This document shows, piece after piece, positions 41,204 through 51,346 of a stretch of DNA of 64,000 nucleotides. Under the pieces are notes generated by a model. That model worked only from the letters and a program-made list of their open reading frames with translations, searched no databases and was not told the origin of the DNA. The first letter of the stretch is position 1. Each line of letters opens with the position of its first letter. Both the position numbers and the translations under genes were made by a program. Origin of the DNA: Rhynchopus sp. YZ270_cl-10 (taxonomy: Eukaryota; Euglenozoa; Diplonemea; Diplonemida; Diplonemidae); assembly GCA_964035575.1 (NCBI GenBank), contig OZ037870.1, positions 1,404,014-1,468,013 of the forward strand, written 5' to 3'.

Positions 41204-41509
41204 ACTGAAAATGTGGGGGGGTGGGGTGGGGTGGGTGGGTTATGGGGGTCATGAGGGGGTGCCAACGAGAGCACAGTCCATCAAATCAAACAAAATCTGT
41301 TTTTTGTGTGTTTCCGGATCAACACTGTGGGTTTTTATCCCAGTATTTCATATCGAATTTGTCATGACGAAAATGTCAACCTCAAACCCAAGTTTTACGT
41401 CCCCCCATATTTCCCCTTTGGCTGACACTTCATCTTCCAACACAAATTTTTTTCCACCCCTCAAAAACACGCTTCACAAACCAGGTGACACCACAGCTGA
41501 CTATGGCTG
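41204..41509 (+). other. Short spacer, nothing recognised
   Basis: G-rich then T-rich spacer with a CCACAG acceptor at 41490-41495 before the next start. Confidence 0.5.
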
Positions 41510-44500
41510 ATGGTGCCCATAGCGCATCTGCAAACACCTTCACGCGAGCATGATGAACACACAGAAGGGCTGACTGCCGCACACGTCGCCGCGAACCAGG
41601 AGGTTCTCAACACACTCCTGCGGGAAGAGTCGCTGCAGGGCCTGGGGCCGCGGAGGTCCTCTGCCTTCGAGGTGGGCACGTCACGCCACGGGAGCATGTC
41701 GCAGTTCTCCCAAGGCACACAAGGTAAGGACAAAGACGCCCCCGAGCTCGGGTCTACCCTAAAGTCCGCAGACGTCGTGATCATCCGCGGGAGAGAGCTC
41801 CCCGAGGGCATACAAGGGTCCCGCAGCCACACCACCCCCACCCCGCAGCGGCGGTACCCAGGCACCTCCCCTTCACGTCGCTCTGCCAGCCAGCCACGCG
41901 GGACCACAAAAGGGCCACCCACACGGAGCGACCTGGCGAAACGCCGTGCACCACCTTCGCCTCTGCTTCTGAGCGCCCCGTCGTCTCCTCCTCCTGCACC
42001 GACGCGGATCAAACTACCGGCAGGGACGGTGAAGGGCCCTCCACCCCAACGCTCTGCGGATGGCATGGGGAGGGTGCGAGCTGTGGGTGCATCTGCACCC
42101 ACAGCTGCACCTGCACCTGCTGGGAGAGGCGCTGTGGATGGCATGGGGAGGGTGCGAGCTGTGGGTGTGGGGGCATCTGCAGCTGCGCCTGCGCCTGCTG
42201 GGAGGGGAGCTGTGGCGAAGGGTGTGAAGACGGCAGTGGTTCCGGGAGGGCGTGGGAGGGGGAAGGTGAAGGAGACGAGCCCTGTGCTGCCGGCGACGCA
42301 GCCGCAGTCGCTTGCGCATCACCAGGGGCGGGTGCAGCGTCTGGACCTGGGTCCGCTGCACGCGTCGTCTGCAGCGGGCGAAGGGAAGAAGCGCACGATC
42401 CCGCCGCCTACACCTATGCGTCCTCAGCAGTCGACACCTACCACGACGAACACATCACGTCCTGCGCAGAATATGACAAAGGCGGCACCTCTCCTGCAGA
42501 AGCTAGGCAAAGGTGGAAAGGCGGATAGTCGTGCAGGCTCGCATTCGCAGGCACACAGCGGCACCAACGAAGGCCCCGAGGAACGTTCTGAGTCGCCAAA
42601 AAGCGCGTTGCGATCGTCGACGTCAAAGAGAGGGAAAATAAAAAGTTTTTTTTCAAGTTTCAAATCAAAGAAGGTGAGCAGTCCTCTCAACAGCACGCAA
42701 CGTTCTGCACTGTACGCACAGAGCAGTGCGTTGAAGGTGTCCTTTTGCGACAAAGATCCGCATGAGATTAAGTACACGGACGAGGCGTCTTCTTCGCGCA
42801 ACGCTTCTCACACTAGGGTGAAAACTGTTACACATGACCCCGAACCCGACGAGCGACTGCAAAGACGGGAAAGCGTACGGAGTCTCATCCTCGAGATGAG
42901 GGAAGGCAACAAACGGGTTACTGGGCTGCCTAATGCACAGCAGGGGAGAACTCCTGTTATTCCTCCACCACCAGGGGGTCAGGTGTCGAATACGGAGCAA
43001 ACAGCAAGAACGAACGACTGGCTGAGCCACGTCGTGCAGTCCCCAGTGGGGTATCTTGAAAGTCCAATGCTGACGCGCAGTGTCGCGCCGTCTGAGGTGG
43101 AGACAGCGTTTTCTGAGAAGGATGCGGCAATCATGCAGAGTCTGCTGCGTCCGAAGCACAGCATCAGAAAGAACCGCAAATGGGGTGACCACTTGACGCC
43201 AACGACACCGAACGCAGCACTCCCGCCGAAGTCACCGCAAGAAGAACGTGCGCTGTCGCATGAAGCGTCGCCGCCGATTCGTGCGTTTCAGACGCCGGAG
43301 AGGGATGTGAGGAACGACTCTCCTGTGGTACGGCGGCAGTCGTCGTTGGCGGCACACAGCAGCTTTGGCCACAAAGGTGGGCCGGCTGTGCGCAGCCCCG
43401 ACGACAAAGCTCTCCGGCAAGTCACCTCGCATGGTGGCTCCAATGCATCTGGTGCGTTGCACCCACGACGTGGCTCGCGGTACAGCGAAACTTCACAGAC
43501 GTACCCATACATCAGAGCCGAGACAGTCTTGAGCGAAGGTGACCTATCCGAACTGAACGACACTCGAAAATCACACCTCAGAACGTCTGCCGCAAGCGAG
43601 GCGGGCGTGCAGAAGCGTACAGAGTCTGCAAGCGGCGTGAAGTTCCAAGACATGACAGCACGTTTCATCCGCAGAACCTACAGCCAAAGCCTTGTCAAGC
43701 GGCAGAGCTCCCGCAGCCTGATGCGCACAGAGGACGAAGGAGACGCAGTAGCAGTCGTTGCGCTCTGTGCAGCCATCAACTGGTGTGCGTCCTTCCACCA
43801 TCACCTCTTCGGCGACCAGTTCAAGTCCGTAGGAGGGTATGTTGATATGTGTGGTTGAATTTACCCAACGTTTCTCACAAACAAACAGCTCCGAACCCGA
43901 GATGCTCTCAAACAGCGACATGATTCCAGAAGTCATCAAAACTGCTTTGGCTGCCTCTGCGAACGTTGCCAATACGGCGAACGCACCGAAGGTTGAGGTA
44001 TGTTGCTTTCAATGTGATTCAATGTGGTTGTCTAAAATCAATCTTCCAAATTCCTGACAGGTCGTGGACACTGTGCCTGCACCACCCGAGACTGCAGTCG
44101 AGAGCACCCCTGTGTCTGTCCCCGATGTTGCTATTCCTGTAGTACCACAGCCCTCGCATGTGTACGACTACGACAACGCGTCGACGGCACCTGCACAGAC
44201 ACCACGTCTCTGTGTGCAGGAGGAGTACCTCTCCCGACCATGTGAGCCACAGATGTCGATGCTGTCAGACATGTACATGATGTCGCAGTCCGGCATGGAC
44301 TCACCCAAGTCGCACCACATGTCTGGCACGCTCCCCCTCGACGCGACGTCGCCTCTCAAGGAGCACGACAACATCGACGACATCCCGCATGCACGACGTG
44401 CGGATGACACCTCCGACGACAGCACCAGCACGGAGGAGTTAGAACGGCGTAAGGACGAAAAGCGGCGTAAGGAAAAGAAGGAGGCAAAGAGGGCAAAGAA

Positions 44501-46691
44501 GGAGAAAGAAGAGAAAAAGGCGAAGAAGGAGAAGAAAGACAAGAAGGAGAAGAAGAAGGCACACAAAGAGACACCTAGTAAGCGGCGTCGCAGTTCGAAG
44601 ACACGCGACGCACAGGTCTCTTTTGGTGAGAACTCCTCTGGCGGGAGCACTGCCTCATCCACAGGCACGCCAGCGGATACACCTGTGAGGGACCCGAAGC
44701 CGCGTATGGTGAACGCACGTGTTGGCACGACGGATACGCACAGCAGCCCTCACAAAGGCAGAAGCCGCCTGCAGGACCTTGTGCAGGCAGAGACGCCTAG
44801 GGACTACAACGGCACAGATGCGTCGAACAGCACCACAGGCACGCAGACCGAAGGCTACACGTACTCCCCACCACCCCCACCGCAGGTGTTATCACCGGCG
44901 TACTCCCCACCCCCGCCGCAGGTGTTCTCACCGGCATTGTCGTTCCAGTCGCACCACACGTCGCACACCGCAGGCACGTTCCGCAATGGCCCTGTGAACT
45001 CAGCAACGTTGTGGGCAGACTTCCTTGAGAGAGGTGAGCACCCGCTCGACATCACGGACAAGGAGTTTGTGCCGTACTGCCAGCAGCTGGGCTACACGGT
45101 GGTGGAGGCGCTGTGCATCTGTGCACTGTGGTTTGATGTGAAGAGCGGTGCTGCGCAGCCGTCGGTGGCACGACACACGGCAAAGGAGCGCGATAGGGAG
45201 AGGGAGCGGGCTGCTGCTCAGGCGCAGGCCCAGGAGAGGGAACGTGCGCAGGGTCTCACTCCGCCCCACATGCAGGCGTCGTTGCTGTCGCAGTCGCAGT
45301 CATTCGCACTCACGCCTCAGCCGTCCTCGCCGTACTCTACTGCCGTGTCCGTGTTCTCGCCAGGGGACACCCAGTACAGCACACATGCACCAGGCCACGT
45401 CATCACCGACTGTCCCGACGGCCTCCTCCCCATCGGCGAAGGTGCGTATTACAAAGACCTTGCGCCTTCCACTGCGCTCTTCAAAAGCATCTCCGAGCAG
45501 GTCAAGGAGACATGCATGAGTGGCACACGGAACATCCGCTTCCGTGTTGTGCGTGTGGTGGAGGCCATCTGCAGCGAGCACGTCAAAGACCGCTACACGC
45601 GGCACAAAGGCCCCCGCGCTGCGAAGGTGCTGTACCACAACCCCCTGCGCATGCAGCCCTTCCTCAAGAGCGTGGTGGAGGGCATACCGGCAGAGACGCT
45701 GTTCTCCACTGGCGCAGTTATCGCGAAACGGCCTGAGAAGGGCCAGGGGTTTTGCCTGCTTCTGAGCGAGGTCGCTGTGGGGACGTGCAAGGCTGTCAAA
45801 CCCACGCAGGAGGACGGGCGGAAGGACCTTCTGAGCAAACCCTTCACTCCAGGCGTGGACTCGTACACATGCAAGTTCAGTGCACGGCGTGGGGGGCGGC
45901 CGTGGGAGGGGCGGCACTACTACTCACGCCACCCGGCACTACCACGCTACATGGTGCAGGTCGAGGCGGAGGAGGCTGTCTTCACAGGCAGCCTGACCGT
46001 GACGTGCGCAAGCATCCCTTTCCTCAACGGCACGTACCGCAGTGCAGGAATCTACCGCGACTACCCGCTCTACAAGAACAACACCTGCAGGCTCTTCACC
46101 GACACCCGTGGTGGTTGGATGTTCTGCGAAAACCCTGCCGGCATCAAAAAGGACGAAGGCGTTGTGGCCAGCACCGCCGCACATAAGGGCGCTCTGCCGG
46201 ACTGCGTAGTGGGGTGGAAGTGCAGCAACGGGGAGGCGTGGGTGAAGGCACAGCTGGACATTGAGGCGGAATACTTCGTGGAGGAGGGCAGGACTGTGTC
46301 GCCGGAGGTGCTGTCTGCGGTGCAGAGCAGCGAGGTGGTTGACACGACACGCACCGTGTTTTCATATGGGCAGCCGATTGCAGGGTACGGTCTGTGGCAG
46401 TGGACCTTCCGTATCAGCAGCTGCGACGGTACCGTGGGTTTTGGCATCGGTGGAGCCAAGTGGGTCGACACCACCCTGCACGCTGCCTCTGACGTTACCA
46501 TACAGCTTGCCCTCTCCCAAGCCTCAGCAGTCATGAGCATCCACCGTGTGAACGACGAACCGACTCCACACCACTCAAACATCCCCATCTGGGCACCCAC
46601 TCAACTCATCTTCCCTCAGGTAGGCCTCCCAGACGGAAGCACAGCATCAGTCAAAATGCTCAACTCCCCAAGGCTCATAAAAGTTTGTTAG
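41510..46691 (+). CDS. Giant protein with degenerate PARP-like domain, ~1688 aa
   Basis: Exons 41510-43836, 43889-43997 and 44061-46691 agree in phase (2, 0). The ATG at 41503 gives only 16 codons, so 41510 is used. The first ~1000 residues are disordered, with an internal duplication (GMGRVRAVG...APAPAGRGAV twice, ~185-240) and a Lys/Glu-rich charged stretch coded at 44430-44575. Residues ~1280-1450 resemble a PARP catalytic fold: KDRYTRHKG, VLYHN (place of the NAD-binding His, ~1338), STGAVIAKRPEKGQGFCLLLS (in two parts; the usual Tyr is lost) and HPALPRYMVQVE. The catalytic Glu is not clearly in place, so the domain is probably inactive. Next comes an FLNGTYRSAG...YPLYKNNTCRLFTDTRGGWMF module and a SPRY-like C terminus (GLWQWTFRISSCDGTVGFGI). 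The remote fold call is mine. Confidence 0.7.
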
Positions 46692-48591
46692 AAAAGCTCT
46701 AAGGTTCTTTTTTGTTTAGTACATTGTCATGAGACTTTGTATTTCAAATTTTGTTCGGTTTTGTTTTGTTTCTCTTAGGAAAGTACCATAAAAATAAAAG
46801 TTGGAAGAGGGGAGAAAAGGAAAGAAAGTCAAGAATAGTCGAAAAAATCGATGGATTTTCGTCATTGTTCGCCCCAAAAGGGGTATCGTTTTCGGCCAAA
46901 AAAACACCATCATTTTTAGTGGATGGGTCAGGCTATTTTTTGCTCATATGTTCGACATAGGTTGTACTGTGCATATCTCCTCTTGTCTTTTTGACTGATG
47001 ATTTTGACAAGGTTGCTTAGCAAGGTTGTTTTTGTCGATCCAAAATTTAATTATCAAAAAGCTTCTGCCCCTCTTCTAGATGACACTCCCTTTTCGATAT
47101 CCTGCACTTTCACCAACCTTCCGTGCAGGCACATACTTTCCAATTTTATTATTTTTGTGTCGCTGATACCGTTTTTACGGATTTCAACGTCACTTAACGG
47201 GGCAAAAAATTAGACTGCATTACGTGGCAACACAAGAGGCAGCTACGCACTACTCCAACTTTTCACAAAAAAAAACAACCTGCTGGGGCTGTGTCCAGTC
47301 TCAGTGTGGCGTGTCAACCCTGTATTGATGTAGGATAGAAGGGGGCGATATGAGACGCTCTCCCTATCCTTCTGATTGCAGGAAATCAAGAACGGAACAG
47401 AAAAAAAAAAATAAAGCATGTAAAGAAAAGTTTCTGTTCTTCTTCTTTTTTTGCGCACCGTGCGCTTTGTATTTTTTTGTGCAAATGCCTACCTTTATTC
47501 TTTTGTGCAATTTGGTAGTGTTTTCAGCTCAAAAACTCGTATGTTTATGGCAAAATAATGCTGTTTTTTTGTAAACCCTATTTTTGTTGTGTTTTCTAAA
47601 AAATAAAGGATGTGTTGTGTGTCCGCGAGGCCTTACTGCATCTTTTTTTTTTTTTGCACTTTTTTCGGTTCTGTATTTTTTTTTTGTGTGTTTTGTTGAC
47701 TTAGTCCGAACGAAACCTAACAACAAGAGGGTGGGTGCAGAAAGTCCTTTTACTCATCGACATTATTTTTTTCTTTTCTTTTCCATTGTTTTACAAACAG
47801 TAATAAATCGCGTGCAAGCCATGTTGTATGTACAGTCGTTTTCTTCCAATTAACCCTTTATTACCAACTTTTTTCTTTTTCTCTCTCAAAAAGTATTAAC
47901 GATGTGCAGACACGTTCATCTTCCAAGCGTTCCATTTTTCTTTTGCTCTACACCTCTCTTGGTGCGTCTTCCACACAAGCGCTGTACTGAAGCGTTATTT
48001 TTGACCAATTCAAAAGCTTGCCTTTTTTCTTTTCTCGGGTTGTGTGCGGCTCTCTCTCAAGCCAAGAAAACCCCTATTTTAAAGCAAACAAATACAAAAA
48101 ATTTAGGTGTTAAGTTAACCTAGTATTTGTGGTAAACGGATGTACAAACAACCTGCACTACCTCGCAATTTTTTTTTTGAATAGAGTGTGTCGCTGAAAC
48201 CAGCTATTCTCCCTCCACTAGAAGAAGTCCACAAAAGTGCACATTTTTTGAGCTAGGCCTCGCCAATAGATTCACTCTTTTCCCCCCTGACATTGCATAT
48301 GGATAGGACAACCCGTTTTCTTGCCGGTGTCGGTGGGGGTGGTTGCACTTTCCACTTCTCGTTTTTTCTTCAGTTCATTAACCTGCACCGCCCTTCAAAA
48401 GAAAGCTAGCCACCCTCCTCCTGTTTTCTCACATCGCTGAAATACTTTCATGGTCCCCCGATGCTATGGTGCAAAGCCTATGTTGTACACCTTATGGTCT
48501 GTTCCTAAAGAAGCGTTTTCACCTATCCCATCTTCACTTTCTTTTCACCACTTTTCAGCCCCCCCACCCCCTTCCCCATTCTCCCCTCACA
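46692..48591 (+). other. 1.9-kb spacer with modules M2, M5 and M1
   Basis: No supported ORF. M2 (46718-46750, AGTACATTGTCATGAGACTT then TGTATTTCAA) lies ~25 nt after the stop of the preceding gene. M5 lies at 47213-47270 (CGTGGCAACACAAGAGGCAG, then ACTACTCCAAC). M1 lies at 48321-48361 (TTGCCGGTGTCGGTGG then TTGCACTTTCCACTTCTCG). Confidence 0.55.
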
Positions 48592-49167
48592 ATGAGCATC
48601 AACCTCTCCGAGATTGAGTTGATATCGCAGAACGCTGCGAGGTTCACCGACCCATTCCAATGGCGCATCCGTCTTGACGTGCTGGAGACGCTTGACAGCG
48701 ATGTTGAGTTTAAGGCGGTGTGGATTGGTTCCAGCACGTCAAATGCCTTTGACGAGGTGCTGGAGGAGTGTGAGGTGGGGCCGCTGGCGGTGGGGGCGAA
48801 TGAGTTTGTGTTTGAGCACGACGCGGCGAACTGGAAGCGCATCCCGCCGGAGGACCTGCTCTCGGTTGCGGTGCTGCTCATCTGCGTCTCCTACAAGGAG
48901 CAGGAGTTCCTCCGCATCGGCTACTACGTGAACGTCGCGTACGACAACGAGACGCTCAACCAGGAGCCCCCAGAGCACATCCACATCCAGCACCTCGCAC
49001 GCAACGTCCTCATCTCCAAACCCACCCTCGTCACCAAGGCAATCGACTGGGGCACATCAGAAGATATGGACATTGACAAATCCCTCGACTCTCTCGGCCT
49101 CAACCTCCAAACCTTCCGCCCTGCAGAACCAACAACAACAGACGATGTGAGACCTGAAGGAGAATAG
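48592..49167 (+). CDS. ASF1: Histone H3-H4 chaperone ASF1
   Basis: A single exon encodes 191 residues. ASF1 carries H3-H4 dimers during nucleosome assembly. The first ~155 residues show the immunoglobulin-like ASF1 core: IRLDVLETLDSDVEFKAVWI (family: .EC...L..DLEWKI.YVGS), WIGSSTSNAFDEVLEECEVG, VGPLAVGANEFVFEHDAANW, IPPEDLLSVAVLLICVSYKE and EFLRIGYYVNVAYDNE, which includes the histone-binding Val and the GYYV strand. The short variable tail is acidic/Thr-rich. An alternative in-frame extension to 48466 is ignored because it is T-rich spacer lacking coding bias. Confidence 0.95.
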   Translation: MSINLSEIELISQNAARFTDPFQWRIRLDVLETLDSDVEFKAVWIGSSTSNAFDEVLEECEVGPLAVGANEFVFEHDAANWKRIPPEDLLSVAVLLICVSYKEQEFLRIGYYVNVAYDNETLNQEPPEHIHIQHLARNVLISKPTLVTKAIDWGTSEDMDIDKSLDSLGLNLQTFRPAEPTTTDDVRPEGE

Positions 49168-49545
49168 AGAGAGTAGGGTAATTCAGGGGAGAAAAAAAAG
49201 AAGAAGCAAAATTGTATAATTTCTTCCCATTTTTTTTACTTTGCATCCGAAGGTGTTTACTAAACAAAACCATTTTTTTTTCTCCCGCTAAGCAGTTCCA
49301 AAAAAGGCATTCTTTCGAGAAGAAAACAAAAAAAAAAAAGCAACAAAAAAGTATGGAGTCTTAGGACGCTTTTTGGGGGGTTTTTTTTAAAAGAAACGAT
49401 AGATTTTTGTTATTTTTTTTTTATAACTTTTATTATTGGCTAGAAACAAAGGGAAGTTGAAGCACAAAAAAAATAATGCGAAAACGTCCCCCACCCAAAC
49501 CCACCCCAAGCCCCTTTCCCTCACCCTCCCCCCCAAAAAAAAAGG

Positions 49546-49779
49546 TGTCAGACCAGATTTTCCTATTTTTTCTTATCTCTGCCACACTCGTTATGGATGA
49601 GGTGTGCTGTCTGCGCGTATCCTAGCCTTGTTCAAGAAGGTGACGTTTTGAGTGGTCATAGCCCCCCACCTCTTTGGTTTGGGGTGATTGTCGATAATAT
49701 TAAAAATGGTCAGACCAGAATTTCTCATAATCTGCCACACCCTCCTTTGTTTGGGAGGTGTTGTGCCGTCTGTGAAGCG
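49546..49779 (+). other. Two M6 modules in tandem
   Basis: Copy 1 (49546-49624): GTCAGACCAGATTTTCC...CACACTC...GAGGTGTGCTGTCTG. Copy 2 (49709-49779): GTCAGACCAGAATTTCTC...CACACCCTCC...GGGAGGTGTTGTGCCGTCTG in pieces. The inner stems differ between copies but still pair (CTC/GAG against CCTCC/GGAGG), as expected of a conserved fold. Confidence 0.6.
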
Positions 49780-51012
49780 TTTTTTTTTTTAAAGAAAGTG
49801 GCGAGTACGGTGCATGGTTGTGAACAACAACAAAAAAATTGAGTTTTGAATCCGAAGACAAAAAAAGAAAGCGCAGGATAAAAAGCTGTGTTTGCACAAA
49901 AAAAGGAGACATTTTTTCCCCGCTTTTTTTTGTAAGGTAGCTTTTGCATAGCGGGGTCATCTTACAAAAAAATAACACATTTTTTCTTGTGTTTTCATCC
50001 GGGGCTTGGCATCGTACGTGGGTCAGTCGGTGCCCAAAAAAAACTTTTTTTTCTCGGGTTGAGTGAGACAGTAGGTGCCTGCATCAATCACTACCATTTT
50101 TGTTCCAATCGAACAATTGTCTCTGGAAGAGACCGTCTTCAAAACTCAGTGCGATATCCGATGGTAAAAAAAATGTGCACGAGAGACACATTCATCTCAA
50201 GTTTTTCTTTTGTTCCAACGTACCAAGCGCAAAGGCGAGCGCTTTCCTCCTCTCCCCCCCTCCCAACCCTGCCTACGATGAGCAATTCGCGGACAACACC
50301 CGAAAAGGCACTCCCCTCCCCATTACTGCGCTTTAACGAAAATCATCTCTGATGGGAAAACCATCTTTTTTTTTTTTGAAGTCAGTTCTTTGTACCTGCC
50401 CCCCTATCCCCTCACCCCATTCCATTTAAAATCGCGGCCAGTCAGTGCCGTGAGAAGTGCAATAAAAAAAAAGGAAGAAGAGAGAGAGAAATTGTAAATA
50501 ACCAAATCCAAAAAAAAAAGCGTGTAGTTATGTGCATCATGGTGTAAGTAAATGGCTTGATTTGTAGTTTTCATTCGTAGTTTCTCATCGTAAGCCAACG
50601 GTGAAAGCAAAAGGCAAGGTATTTGCTTCAACCGTAGTGCGGAGCGCATCCATTGGGGTGCCTAATACACTACCAAAAAGCTTTCAAAAAAAGAAAAAAA
50701 AAAAAGAAAAGAAGAAAATGTCTCATTGATCTGCTTGAGGGGGCGGGAAGGTGCCCCCCCTGTTCTTGTGTAGTGCTCTAGCCTTCAGAAGGTGACAAAT
50801 GTGTGTATGGTGCATGACCTGTTGTTTTTTGTTTTTTGATGTGGTGAAGTGGTGGTTTTGTCGGTAGGTACTGCTTCAAAAATAAAGTAAATAATTCATC
50901 ATAAAACAAAATGTGTTGTCTATACAAGAGGTGCTCTGAAGGTCGTAAGGTCAGCTGTACGATTCCGGCATTTTGAGGAGTGACGAAGCAATGCGATGTG
51001 GAGCTTAATCCA

Positions 51013-51051
51013 ACGAAACTTTCTTTCATATTTTATGAAAGAAAGTTTCGT
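51013..51051. repeat. Perfect inverted repeat, 18-bp stem
   Basis: ACGAAACTTTCTTTCATA, a 3-nt loop, then its exact complement. It lies ~300 bp upstream of the next ATG. It is not followed by a terminator-like signature. Confidence 0.85.
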
Positions 51052-51346
51052 AAATGAAGAAGAAACCAAAGATTATTATTTAAAGCCACTCTGAAAAATG
51101 TCCCGTAAAAAAATGTGCACAAAGCACACCACAACACCACAAATACCACTCCCACCCCATACAAAAAAACGAAACAAAACAAGACACGTAGACAAACAAT
51201 ATTTTCTGGCATGTTAAAGTAAACCCCACCCCCACCCTTCACTTTTCTCCTCTCCCTTCTCTTCCCCCCTCTGCCCCCTTCTTCTCCGCCCCCACCAACC
51301 CCTTCCTAGACATGGCGTAACGTAACGACAAAACTTACACAATAAA

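Larger units (their letters stand above)
49168..51346 (+). other. 2.2-kb spacer with M6, M6, M4-M3-M8 and a hairpin
   Basis: No gene. M6 copies lie at 49546-49624 and 49709-49779. M4 (49936-49970), M3 (49988-50101, split by an A-run insertion) and M8 (50171-50205) follow in a row. A perfect hairpin lies at 51013-51051. The sequence 49451-49470 resembles the M1 tail on the opposite strand (GGGAAGTTGAAGCAC); this is the only antisense candidate I noticed. Confidence 0.55.

Noticed and set aside
44356-44574. Ser/Pro-rich minus-strand ORF
   Set aside because: Shadow of the Lys/Glu-rich charged stretch in the giant gene.
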